Source of the DNA: DATJSJ01 sp035504175
GTDB taxonomy: Bacteria; Pseudomonadota; Alphaproteobacteria; Acetobacterales; Acetobacteraceae
Length of the DNA: 7,594 nt
Assembly: GCA_035504175.1 (NCBI GenBank)
Contig: DATJSJ010000098.1
Coordinates: 1-7,594 of the forward strand
Direction: 5' to 3'
Both the position numbers and the translations under genes were made by a program. The notes beneath the pieces are model-generated. The model was not told where the DNA came from. It did no database searches and worked only from the letters and a program-made list of their open reading frames with translations. Below are positions 1 through 6,308 of the stretch, piece by piece. Numbering within the stretch: the first letter of the stretch is position 1; the number at the start of each line of letters is the position of its first letter.

Positions 1-36
1 TATCCCCTGGGCTCAAATCCCGGCACGGCTCACAGC

Positions 37-42
37 AGGAGG
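37..42 (+). promoter_or_regulatory. Shine-Dalgarno site of the tartrate dehydrogenase gene
   Basis: A perfect AGGAGG lies 7 nt before the ATG at 50. It decides the start, because the same reading frame stays open to the left edge of the window (no stop in frame from position 2). The family's N-terminal pattern (short lead, then RIAVIPGDGIG) also fits a start at 50. Confidence 0.8.
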
Positions 43-49
43 CATCGAC

Positions 50-1120
50 ATGGCCTGCACCCACCGGATCGCGGTCATTCCCGGTGATGGCATCGGCAAG
101 GAGACAGTACCGGAGTCACTCAAGGTACTCGACGCCGCCGCTGCCCGGTTCGACTTCCGGCTAGACTTCACGCACTACGACTGGTCCTGCGATCTCTACA
201 AGAAGACCGGGGCGATGATGCCGGCCGATGGCATGGACCGGCTCGCCGAGGCGGATTCCATCCTGCTCGGCGCGATCGGCTGGCCGGACGTGCCGGACCA
301 TATCTCGCTCTGGGGCCTGTTGATCCCGATCCGGCGCGGCTTCGACCAGTACGTGAACCTCCGCCCCTGCAAGCTGATGCCCGGCGTGCGCACGCCGCTT
401 GCCGGGCGCACCGAGGCGGATATCGACTTCTACGTGGTGCGCGAGAACACCGAAGGCGAGTATTCCTCGGTGGGCGGCCGGATGTTCCAGGGCACCGAGC
501 GGGAGTTCGTCTCGCAGCAGAGCGTGTTCACCCGCCACGGCGTCGATCGCGTGCTGCGCTACGCCTTCGAGCTGGCACAGAGCCGACCGAAGCGTCACCT
601 GACCTCGGCCACTAAATCGAACGGCATCACCTTCACCATGCCCTATTGGGACGAGCGCTTCGCTGCGATGGCGAGGTCCTATCCGGAGGTGCGCACGGAC
701 CAGTACCACATCGACATCCTCTGCGCGCATTTCGTGCAGCATCCGGACTGGTTCGACGTGGTGGTCGGGTCGAACCTCTTCGGCGACATTCTGAGCGACC
801 TCGGCCCGGCAGTGGCGGGCTCGATCGGCATCGCGCCGTCGGCGAACATCAACCCCGAACGGAGGCACCCGTCGATGTTCGAGCCGGTGCACGGCTCGGC
901 GCCCGATATTGCCGGGCGGGGCATCTGCAACCCGATCGGCCAGATCTGGTCGGCGGCGATGATGCTGGAGCATCTGGGGGAGGCGGAGGCCGGGCGGACA
1001 ATCGTCGCGGCGATCGAGACGCTGCTGCAAGGCGGCGGGCCGGGCACGCGCGACATGGGCGGACAGGCGGGCACCGCCGAGGTAGGCTCGGCGCTGGCGG
1101 AGATTGTCGCAGCCCGCTGA
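50..1120 (+). CDS. ttuC: Tartrate dehydrogenase / D-malate dehydrogenase (decarboxylating)
   Basis: This is a complete 356-residue member of the isocitrate/isopropylmalate dehydrogenase family, cytosolic, NAD- and divalent-metal-dependent. Family members oxidise tartrate and oxidatively decarboxylate D-malate to pyruvate and CO2; which substrate dominates cannot be read from sequence. Visible motifs are the N-terminal IPGDGIG (residues 10-16), the substrate-arginine region PIRRGFDQYVNLRP (93-106), RENTEGEYSSVGGR (131-144) with the catalytic Tyr138, the catalytic Lys in ATKSNG (Lys189), and metal-site Asp222, Asp246 (NLFGDILSDLGP) and Asp250. The cofactor-side motif FEPVHGSAPDIAG is at 278-290. 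Length is normal for this subgroup (about 350-360). SLWGLLIPIRR and MPYWDERF point to the tartrate/D-malate subgroup rather than LeuB. The symbol follows the tartrate-utilisation name; the E. coli relative is DmlA. It stands alone here, with no transporter or regulator in view, so its physiological role is open. Confidence 0.93.
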   Translation: MACTHRIAVIPGDGIGKETVPESLKVLDAAAARFDFRLDFTHYDWSCDLYKKTGAMMPADGMDRLAEADSILLGAIGWPDVPDHISLWGLLIPIRRGFDQYVNLRPCKLMPGVRTPLAGRTEADIDFYVVRENTEGEYSSVGGRMFQGTEREFVSQQSVFTRHGVDRVLRYAFELAQSRPKRHLTSATKSNGITFTMPYWDERFAAMARSYPEVRTDQYHIDILCAHFVQHPDWFDVVVGSNLFGDILSDLGPAVAGSIGIAPSANINPERRHPSMFEPVHGSAPDIAGRGICNPIGQIWSAAMMLEHLGEAEAGRTIVAAIETLLQGGGPGTRDMGGQAGTAEVGSALAEIVAAR

Positions 1121-1125
1121 GCGGC

Positions 1126-1154
1126 TTGCAGGCTCGCGGCTCGGCCCTTAAACT
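1126..1154 (+). promoter_or_regulatory. Possible sigma-70 promoter for the small gene at 1199
   Basis: TTGCAG (1126-1131) and TAAACT (1149-1154) are separated by exactly 17 nt, giving a predicted transcription start near 1161. The -35 box is a partial match (TTG only) and the -10 box matches four of six. Its placement directly before a perfect palindrome and a Shine-Dalgarno site makes it more credible than the boxes alone. This is a motif reading, not a demonstrated promoter. Confidence 0.35.
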
Positions 1155-1164
1155 CGGGCGGTTC

Positions 1165-1181
1165 TTGCGAACGATTCGCAA
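1165..1181. promoter_or_regulatory. Perfect 7-3-7 palindrome, candidate Fur-family operator
   Basis: TTGCGAA-CGA-TTCGCAA is a perfect 7-bp inverted repeat with a 3-nt centre. Changing one central base (C to T) would make it an 8-1-8 palindrome of the TTGCGAAT-n-ATTCGCAA form, which resembles Fur-type boxes reported in several proteobacteria. It ends 2 nt before the TAGGAG ribosome binding site of the 1199 gene and covers about +4 to +20 of the predicted transcript, a position suited to repression. The palindrome is seen directly; the link to Fur or another metal-responsive regulator is inference. Confidence 0.5.
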
Positions 1182-1198
1182 CTAGGAGTCTGCGCCCG

Positions 1199-1438
1199 AT
1201 GGGCAATGAGTTCAGCCAGATCGGCCGCCGCTGTGAGCGCGCGGTGGTCACCGCCTATCGCGACCTTCGCCAGCTTGGCTCGGACGATCTGGCGGCGTTT
1301 CGCGCCTGCACGGTGCTTTACCGGATCCACCACCCGGAGGCCTCGGTGAACGAGGCGCGGCGCCTGGTCGCGGAATGGATCGATCATCACGTGGTCCGGC
1401 AGGATCGCGGCCCGACCCGCGGCTGCGATTGCAATTGA
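1199..1438 (+). CDS. Small uncharacterised protein (79 aa), possibly metal-regulated
   Basis: I do not recognise this family with confidence. The ATG at 1199 has a TAGGAG Shine-Dalgarno site at 1184-1189 with a 9-nt spacer, and codon use fits the neighbouring genes. The 79-residue product is rich in Arg, Ala and Glu/Asp and looks mostly helical. It has no signal peptide or membrane segment, so it is probably cytosolic. Notable features are a central YRIHHPEAS stretch (residues about 41-49), a following amphipathic EARRLVAEWIDHH helix, and four cysteines, two in the C-terminal GCDCN. These His/Cys groups could bind metal, but this is speculation and they do not form a standard motif. A palindromic, Fur-like operator sits just upstream, so control by iron or another metal is the best lead. 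It is separated from the dehydrogenase gene by 78 bp and probably forms its own unit. Confidence 0.7.
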   Translation: MGNEFSQIGRRCERAVVTAYRDLRQLGSDDLAAFRACTVLYRIHHPEASVNEARRLVAEWIDHHVVRQDRGPTRGCDCN

Positions 1439-1656
1439 CAAAGGGACATAGAGTCTCACCGAGAAGGATCATGCGCTTCGCGCCACCGCCGTCATGAGCG
1501 GTAAAGGCCGTCATCCAAACTTTCTCTTTGCAATGTGAGTCAACCGACTGCGCGATTTGGTATTATACTTTATCAGCGGCCCGAAAGGATGACCCACGGC
1601 TGGGACTGGGCTCACCCGAAGAGTCGATCTTTCGGGCGCTCTCAGCCGTACAGGTA
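1439..1656. other. Intergenic region between convergent genes
   Basis: These 218 bp lie between the end of the small gene and the end of ptsP. I see no convincing gene. There is a direct repeat of GCCGTCAT at 1488 and 1507, a 5-bp hairpin (1485-1502), an AT-rich patch near 1555-1572, and the longer inverted repeat listed separately. No hairpin is followed by a T-run, so a classical intrinsic terminator is not evident for either gene. Confidence 0.5.
1579..1637. repeat. Inverted repeat able to fold into a branched stem
   Basis: GCCCGAAAG (1579-1587) and CTTTCGGGC (1629-1637) are perfect 9-bp reverse complements enclosing 41 nt. Inside are two further short hairpins: CCCA/TGGG (1593-1604) and GGG/CCC (1608-1617). 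The whole could fold as a closed stem with two arms on either strand. It begins 20 nt beyond the ptsP stop, so it may be the 3' end structure of the lysC-ptsP transcript. No U-tract follows on either strand. Confidence 0.4.
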
Positions 1657-3876
1657 TTAAACATCCAGTCCCCGCTCGCGCGCCCAGATCGCGATCGGCT
1701 CGCGCAGGCTCGCAGCGCCGGCATCCTGCCGGACCCCCGCGAGGACGGCACGGAACGCCGCCAGATCGAGCCCGCTCAGCACGCTCTTCACCGGCATGAT
1801 GTTGGAGGCCGACATCGATAGTGTGGTGACGCCCAGCCCGACCAGCGCCATCGCCTCGAGCGGCCGCCCCGCCGCCTCGCCGCACAACGAGACCGGCACG
1901 CCCGTCCCACCTTTGGCGACAGCGGCAGCGCATACGATCTGCTCGATCAGGCAGAGCACGGGTGGCGACAGCAGGTCGTAACGACCGGCCAATGTCGGCG
2001 AGCCACGGTCGGCCGCGAACAGGAACTGCAGCAGATCGTTGGAGCCGATCGAGACAAAATCGACCTCGGCCAGCAGCGCATCAAGCTGCCACATCAGGGC
2101 CGGCACTTCCAGCATGGTGCCGATCTCCAGCCGTTCGGGCGGCCGGTGGATTCGCTTCGCCTCGGCCAGCAACAGCGCACGGGCGGCGCGGAACTCCGCC
2201 ACGGTGGCGACCATCGGGAACATGACCGTCAGCGGCCGGCCGGCCGCGCCCAGCAGCAGGGCGCGGAGCTGCCGCCGCAACACCGCCGGACGATCGAGGC
2301 CAACGCGCAGGCTGCGCCAGCCCATCGCCGGGTTGGCTTCTTCCGGCAGCCCGGCATCCGGCAGCAGCTTGTCGCCGCCGAGATCCAGCGTGCGGAATGC
2401 CACCGGCCGATGGCCGGCCGCGTCCAGCACGCGGGAATAGAACGCCGCCTGCTCGGCAACATCGGGAACCGAGCCGCGCGCGAGCATGGCGATCTCGGTA
2501 CGGAACAGGCCGATGCCCTCGGCGCCGGTGCGGTCCAGCTCTCCCAGCTCCAGGGCGAGGCCGGCGTTCAGCATCAACTGCACCCGCGTCCCGTCGCCCG
2601 TGGCAGGCGGCGTGCGGCGCAGCCGCTCCCAGCCCGCCCTGCGAGCCGTTCGCGCTTTCAGCGCGCGCTCATAGGCAGTCGCCACATCGGCCTCGGGCCG
2701 CAAATAGAACGCACCTTCGTCGGCGTCGAGCACCGCCTGGTCGGTCGGCGCGGCCGCGCTCAGCGCACCGCGGGCCCCGCCGAGTGCCGGCAGGCCCAGC
2801 GCGCGCGCCAAAATGGCCGCGTGTCCCGCCGGACTCGCTTCCTCGATCACCAGGCCGCCAATCCCGCTGTCGTGCCAGCCGAGCAGCTCGGCCGGGCCCA
2901 ACCGTCGGGCGAGCAGGATCGCACCCGGTGGCACCGGCGGACGCGCCGATCCGCCGGTCAATTCGGCCAGCAACCGGCCGGCCATGTCGTCGAGATCGGC
3001 GAGCCGCTCGCGCAGATAGGGGTCGGCAATGCGGCGCATGCGGTCGTGCACATCGCTCGCCACGCGCTGCACGGCGGCTTCGGCAGTCAGGCCGCTGCGG
3101 ATCACCTCGCCAACTCGGTTGAGCCAGCCGGCATCGGCAGCGACCAGCCGATAGGCCTCCAGCACCTCGCGCGAGGCAGCGCCCGCTTCGCCAACCGCGG
3201 GAAGATGGCCATCCAGCAGCTCGTCAAGGCCGCGCTGCAGGCGCTCGGCCGCACTCTGCAGTCGATCGAGCTCCGCCCTGGGGTCATCGGCGAGCAGGCG
3301 ACCGGCCACAACGCGCGCGCCGTGCTGCACGATCACCCCGATGACGATCCCGCCGACCAGCGGCACGCCGGAAAAGACCCGCGGGACGGTACCGGCGATC
3401 CCCTCCTCCGAGCCGTCCGCGGCGCCGGCGGCCGCCAGCGGCTCGGCAAGCAGCATGGCGACGGTCTCCAGCTCTTCGACTTCGTCTGCTGAATAATGCC
3501 GTGCCTCGCGGGTTTGCACCGCCAGCACGCCCATCGTGCGCCCCGCCCGGCGCACCGGGACGGCGAGGATGGAGGCGAATGCCTCCTCGCCGGTTTCGGG
3601 GCGATAGACGAAGCGCGGATGGTACTGCGCGTCGGCCAGATTCATCACCTGTCCGCTGGCGGCGCACAGGCCGATGATGCCCTCGCCGACACGGAGCCGG
3701 GTGCGTCCGACGGCGGACGGGTTGAGCCCCTTGGTCGCCGCCAGCTCCAGGATGTCGCCGGGGCGTTTGATGTAGATGGAGCAGACATCGACGGGCATCT
3801 CGGCCGCCACCAGCTCGACAAGCTCCGAGAGTTTCGGTGCCCCATGCGCCATCAGTGAGCGCAGCGAGCCGAGCAT
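1657..3876 (-). CDS. ptsP: Phosphoenolpyruvate-protein phosphotransferase PtsP (nitrogen-PTS Enzyme I)
   Basis: PtsP takes the phosphoryl group from phosphoenolpyruvate and passes it to the HPr-like NPr (PtsO) and then PtsN. It is a cytosolic regulatory relay tied to nitrogen status, not sugar uptake. From the ATG at 3876 (739 aa) the order is an N-terminal GAF domain (about 15-148), an Enzyme I N-domain (about 163-290), the phosphohistidine domain with SPAGHAAILARALGLPAL (active His352), and the PEP-binding barrel. The barrel shows GAEGIGLFRTE (Arg459), FRTLDLGGDK (Arg495), NPAMGWR, GSND (611-614) and SLCGE (catalytic Cys665). All key residues are present and the length is normal. The ATG is preceded by ACGAGG with a 9-nt spacer and leaves 25 bp after the upstream oxidoreductase stop. 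A TTG at 3945 would add 23 residues and overlap that gene by 44 bp. The gene is last of the lysC set and converges on the 1199 gene. Confidence 0.96.
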   Translation of the reverse strand: MLGSLRSLMAHGAPKLSELVELVAAEMPVDVCSIYIKRPGDILELAATKGLNPSAVGRTRLRVGEGIIGLCAASGQVMNLADAQYHPRFVYRPETGEEAFASILAVPVRRAGRTMGVLAVQTREARHYSADEVEELETVAMLLAEPLAAAGAADGSEEGIAGTVPRVFSGVPLVGGIVIGVIVQHGARVVAGRLLADDPRAELDRLQSAAERLQRGLDELLDGHLPAVGEAGAASREVLEAYRLVAADAGWLNRVGEVIRSGLTAEAAVQRVASDVHDRMRRIADPYLRERLADLDDMAGRLLAELTGGSARPPVPPGAILLARRLGPAELLGWHDSGIGGLVIEEASPAGHAAILARALGLPALGGARGALSAAAPTDQAVLDADEGAFYLRPEADVATAYERALKARTARRAGWERLRRTPPATGDGTRVQLMLNAGLALELGELDRTGAEGIGLFRTEIAMLARGSVPDVAEQAAFYSRVLDAAGHRPVAFRTLDLGGDKLLPDAGLPEEANPAMGWRSLRVGLDRPAVLRRQLRALLLGAAGRPLTVMFPMVATVAEFRAARALLLAEAKRIHRPPERLEIGTMLEVPALMWQLDALLAEVDFVSIGSNDLLQFLFAADRGSPTLAGRYDLLSPPVLCLIEQIVCAAAVAKGGTGVPVSLCGEAAGRPLEAMALVGLGVTTLSMSASNIMPVKSVLSGLDLAAFRAVLAGVRQDAGAASLREPIAIWARERGLDV

Positions 3877-3901
3877 GCGGCGCGGCCTCGTCAGCCGAAC
3901 G

Positions 3902-5035
3902 TCAGCCGGGGCCGGCACGGGCGGCGATCCGACCGCGCGCCACAAGCGCGCCGACTGCCTGTTCCACCAGTTCCTGGAGAATGGAAGCGGTGGACTGCTC
4001 GGCGGTCACCATGCCGACCGATTGGCCGGCCATCACCGAGCCGGTCTCCACATCGCCGTCGATCACGGCGCGGCGCAGGGCACCGGCCCAGAAATGCTCG
4101 ATCTCAAGCTGGGCCGCCTCACGCGTAAGCTCGCCGGCCTGGAAGCGACGGATCACCTCGGCCTGGTGCACCAGGAAGCGCCTGGTGCCTTGGTTGACCA
4201 GGCCGCGCACGGGGATCACCGGGAACCGGTCGTCGAGCTGAACCGAGGGCAGCGCGTCGCGGGCATTGGCGCGCATGAACGCCTGCTTGAAGCGGGGGTG
4301 GGCGATGGACTCGGTGGCGGCGGCGAAGCGGGTGCCGAGTTGCGCGCCGGCGGCGCCCATTTCGAGATAGGCCAGGATTGCCTCGCCGCGGCCGAGGCCG
4401 CCGGCGACGAAGACCGGCACCTCGCGCAAATGCGGCAGGATCTCTTGCGCCAGGACGCTGAGCGAGACCGGACCGATGTGGCCGCCGGCCTCGGAGCCTT
4501 CGATTACCAGCGCGTCGGCGCCCGAACGCACCAGCCGCTTGGCGAGGACCAGGGCGGGGGTGAAGGTGATCAGCTTTGCGCCGCCATCCTTTACGGCGCG
4601 CACCGCATTGCCGGGCGGGATGCCGCCGGCCAGGACGATGTGGCCGACCCGGGCGGCGAGGCAGACCTGGATCAGCTCGGGCAGCGCTGGATGCAGGGTG
4701 ATCAGGTTGACGCCGAACGGCTTGTCGGTCAGCGCCTGCGTCGCCGCGATCTCGGCGGCGAGCGCGTCGGGGTTCATCGAGCCGCAGGCGATCACGCCGA
4801 AGCCGCCGGCGTTGGAGATGGCCGCGACCAGGTGGCGTTCGCTTACCCAGGTCATCGCGCCCCCCATGATGGCGTAGCGGCAGCCGAGGAACGCGGTGCC
4901 GCGTTGCCAGAGGCGATCGAGCTCGATGCGGGCGGCACCCTCACCCGGTTCGCTGCGCGAACCGACCTCTCCCGCAGAGCGGGAGAGGTGGACGGCGATC
5001 TCTCCCGGTGGGAGCGTGTCGAATTCAGTCGGCAT
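3902..5035 (-). CDS. Nitronate monooxygenase (2-nitropropane dioxygenase family flavoprotein)
   Basis: This is an FMN-dependent TIM-barrel enzyme. Family members oxidise alkyl nitronates such as propionate-3-nitronate, and relatives include the enoyl-ACP reductase FabK; substrate here is unproven. The 377-residue product shows AIMGGAMTWVSE (56-67), ISNAGGFGVIACGSM (73-87), the catalytic-His motif EAGGHIGP (His186), FMN-phosphate motifs VFVAGGLGRGEA (208-219) and GAAGAQLGTRF (227-237), and a C-terminal MAGQSVGMVTAEQ (335-347). The ATG at 5035 overlaps the lysC stop by 11 bp, implying translational coupling. No strong Shine-Dalgarno site is seen. No ATG, GTG or TTG lies in frame between that ATG and the conserved DRLWQRGTAFLG (40-51), so this start is nearly forced. 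Residues about 8-33 are encoded by a palindromic repeat and are absent from the usual family N-terminus. Its place between lysC and ptsP suggests co-expression. Confidence 0.9.
   Translation of the reverse strand: MPTEFDTLPPGEIAVHLSRSAGEVGSRSEPGEGAARIELDRLWQRGTAFLGCRYAIMGGAMTWVSERHLVAAISNAGGFGVIACGSMNPDALAAEIAATQALTDKPFGVNLITLHPALPELIQVCLAARVGHIVLAGGIPPGNAVRAVKDGGAKLITFTPALVLAKRLVRSGADALVIEGSEAGGHIGPVSLSVLAQEILPHLREVPVFVAGGLGRGEAILAYLEMGAAGAQLGTRFAAATESIAHPRFKQAFMRANARDALPSVQLDDRFPVIPVRGLVNQGTRRFLVHQAEVIRRFQAGELTREAAQLEIEHFWAGALRRAVIDGDVETGSVMAGQSVGMVTAEQSTASILQELVEQAVGALVARGRIAARAGPG
4936..5014. repeat. Triple-hairpin REP-like palindromic repeat inside a coding region
   Basis: Three adjacent palindromes occur. 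Positions 4946-4964 form an 8-bp stem with a 3-nt loop (CGGTTCGC/GCGAACCG). Positions 4965-4989 form a perfect 11-bp stem with a 3-nt loop (ACCTCTCCCGC/GCGGGAGAGGT). Positions 5002-5014 form a 5-bp stem with a 3-nt loop. The CACCCTCACCC lead plus the CCTCTCCCGC palindrome looks like dispersed intergenic repeats that I recall from many alphaproteobacterial genomes; copy number here cannot be checked from one window. It lies wholly within the reading frame of the nitronate monooxygenase gene and keeps it open. Confidence 0.75.
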
Positions 5036-6239
5036 CGAGGCCGTACGCGGTGTGCAGCGCTCGCACGGCAAGCTCGGTGTATTCAGCGGCGATCAATACG
5101 CTGACCTTGATCTCGCTGGTCGAGATCACCTGGATGTTGATCGCCTTGTCGGCCAGCGCGCGGAACATCGTGCTGGCGACGCCAGCGTGGCTGCGCATGC
5201 CGACGCCAACCACGCTGATCTTGGCCACGTCCGGATCGGTCAGGAGATCGGCGTAGCCGACCTGCGGGCGGGTCGCGTCGAGTGCCCCTTTTGCCCGCGG
5301 CAGGTCCGATTTGCCGACAGTGAAGGTCATGTCCGTCATGCCGTCGGCCGAGACGTTCTGCACGATCATGTCGACATTGACGTGCTGCTCGGCGAGCGCG
5401 CCGAAGATCGCGGCGGCGATCCCCGGCCGGTCGGGGACGCGACGGACCGTGATCTTCGCCTCGTCGCGGGAATAGGCAATGCCGGAGACGTTTTCCTGCT
5501 CCACGATCTCTTCCTCGTCCACCACCAGCGTGCCGGGCAGGTCCTGGAAGCTCGAGCGCACCTGCACGCGCACCTGCTGGTTCATTGCGAGCTCGACGCT
5601 ACGGGTCTGCAGCACCTTGGCGCCGCCCGAGGCGAGCTCCAGCATCTCTTCATAGCTGATCCGAGCGAGCTTGCGCGCCCGCGGGACCAGCCGGGGATCG
5701 GTTGTATAGACCCCATCCACGTCAGTGTAGATGTCGCAGCGATCGGCCCCTAACGCGGCGGCCAGCGCCACCGCGGAGGTATCGGAGCCGCCGCGGCCGA
5801 GCGTGGTGACGCGGCCGGTCGGGCTGATCCCCTGGAAGCCGGGGACAACCGCCACTTGTCCGGCCTGCATGCGGCGGATCAGCTCGGTGCCTTCAATCGA
5901 GGCGATGCGCGCCTTGCCGTGCGCGTTGTCGGTGCGGATGGGAAGCTGCCAGCCCTGCCAGGACCGTGCCTCGACCCCGATCTCCTGCAAGGCGATGGCC
6001 AGCAGGCCGGCGGTGACCTGCTCGCCGGTGGCGAGCACGGCGTCGTATTCACGGGCGTCGTGCAGGGGCGACAGAGTCTGGCACCAGGCGACGAGCTGGT
6101 TGGTCACGCCGGCCATGGCGGAGACGACCACCGCGACTTCGTGGCCGGCCTCGATCTCGCGCTTCACCCGGGTGGCAACGTTGCGGATACGATCGAGGTC
6201 GGCCACCGAGGTGCCGCCGAATTTCAGGACAAGGCGCAT
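5025..6239 (-). CDS. lysC: Aspartate kinase (aspartokinase), monofunctional, with two ACT domains
   Basis: The enzyme phosphorylates L-aspartate with ATP, the first step to lysine, diaminopimelate, threonine, isoleucine and methionine; it acts in the cytosol. The 404-residue product begins with the kinase signature KFGGTSV (6-12) and carries TGEQ (71-74), GFQG (134-137), TTLGRGGSDTSA (145-156) and TDVDGVYTTDPR (172-183). Two ACT regulatory domains follow at about 264-330 (VPDRPGIAAAIFG) and 341-403 (GVGMRSHAGVAS, ending near ISTSEIKVSVL). This architecture is typical of lysine- and/or threonine-inhibited enzymes and lacks a fused homoserine dehydrogenase. The length is normal. The ATG at 6239 directly precedes the conserved MRLVLKFGGTS, but no clear Shine-Dalgarno site is visible. 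It is first of the minus-strand set and divergent from ubiG across about 70 bp, leaving no room for a lysine riboswitch. Confidence 0.97.
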   Translation of the reverse strand: MRLVLKFGGTSVADLDRIRNVATRVKREIEAGHEVAVVVSAMAGVTNQLVAWCQTLSPLHDAREYDAVLATGEQVTAGLLAIALQEIGVEARSWQGWQLPIRTDNAHGKARIASIEGTELIRRMQAGQVAVVPGFQGISPTGRVTTLGRGGSDTSAVALAAALGADRCDIYTDVDGVYTTDPRLVPRARKLARISYEEMLELASGGAKVLQTRSVELAMNQQVRVQVRSSFQDLPGTLVVDEEEIVEQENVSGIAYSRDEAKITVRRVPDRPGIAAAIFGALAEQHVNVDMIVQNVSADGMTDMTFTVGKSDLPRAKGALDATRPQVGYADLLTDPDVAKISVVGVGMRSHAGVASTMFRALADKAINIQVISTSEIKVSVLIAAEYTELAVRALHTAYGLDAD

Positions 6240-6286
6240 GTTTCGATGGTCGGGTTGTCAGCCGGGATGCCGAGGGCAGACATAAC

Positions 6287-6304
6287 GGGGGGGTGCGGGA
6301 GGGG
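6287..6304 (+). promoter_or_regulatory. G-rich tract with ubiG Shine-Dalgarno site and G-quadruplex potential
   Basis: The tract reads seven G, TGC, GGG, A, GGGG. It meets the simple quadruplex rule of four runs of at least three G, with loops of 1, 3 and 1 nt. It contains the GGAGG Shine-Dalgarno core (6298-6302), 6 nt before the ubiG ATG. Sequence and position are directly visible; folding and any effect on translation are inference. Confidence 0.5.
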
Positions 6305-6308
6305 CAAC

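Noticed and set aside
3..33. tRNA-like T-arm: CTGGG-CTCAAAT-CCCGG pairs as a 5-bp stem with a 7-nt loop, followed by CACGGCT
   Set aside because: The loop starts with C where T is nearly invariant, no CCA end follows, and the rest of any tRNA would lie outside the window. More likely chance or the end of an upstream gene.
161..1030. 289-residue minus-strand open frame opposite the tartrate dehydrogenase gene
   Set aside because: It is Arg/His/Pro-rich without domain motifs, typical of an antisense shadow of a GC-rich gene; the plus-strand product is unmistakable.
1161..1172. GTTC-TTGC-GAAC as a LexA site
   Set aside because: The alphaproteobacterial LexA box is a direct GTTC-N7-GTTC repeat and the Gram-positive one is GAAC-N4-GTTC; this orientation fits neither, and it is part of the larger palindrome.
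1470..1496. ATG with GAGAAGG upstream, coding eight residues then a stop
   Set aside because: Too short to support, and no downstream gene on the same strand that it could lead.
1562..1567. Perfect TATAAT on the minus strand
   Set aside because: No -35 element at 16-18 nt and no gene downstream before the antisense of the small gene; the patch is AT-rich by itself.
1528..1821. 97-residue plus-strand frame starting in the intergenic region
   Set aside because: It runs antisense into ptsP, lacks a good ribosome binding site, and shows no domain.
2146..3492. 448-residue plus-strand open frame opposite ptsP
   Set aside because: Low-complexity Gln/Arg/Gly composition and no motif; it mirrors the ptsP codons.
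3776..5104. 442-residue plus-strand open frame opposite the nitronate monooxygenase gene
   Set aside because: Antisense shadow; the minus-strand protein has full family motifs.
6255..6286. TTGTCA and CATAAC as a ubiG promoter
   Set aside because: The spacer is 20 nt, too long for a standard sigma-70 promoter, and the -10 match is poor.
6240..6308. Lysine riboswitch before lysC
   Set aside because: Only about 70 bp separate lysC from ubiG, far too short for the lysine aptamer, and no matching motifs appear.
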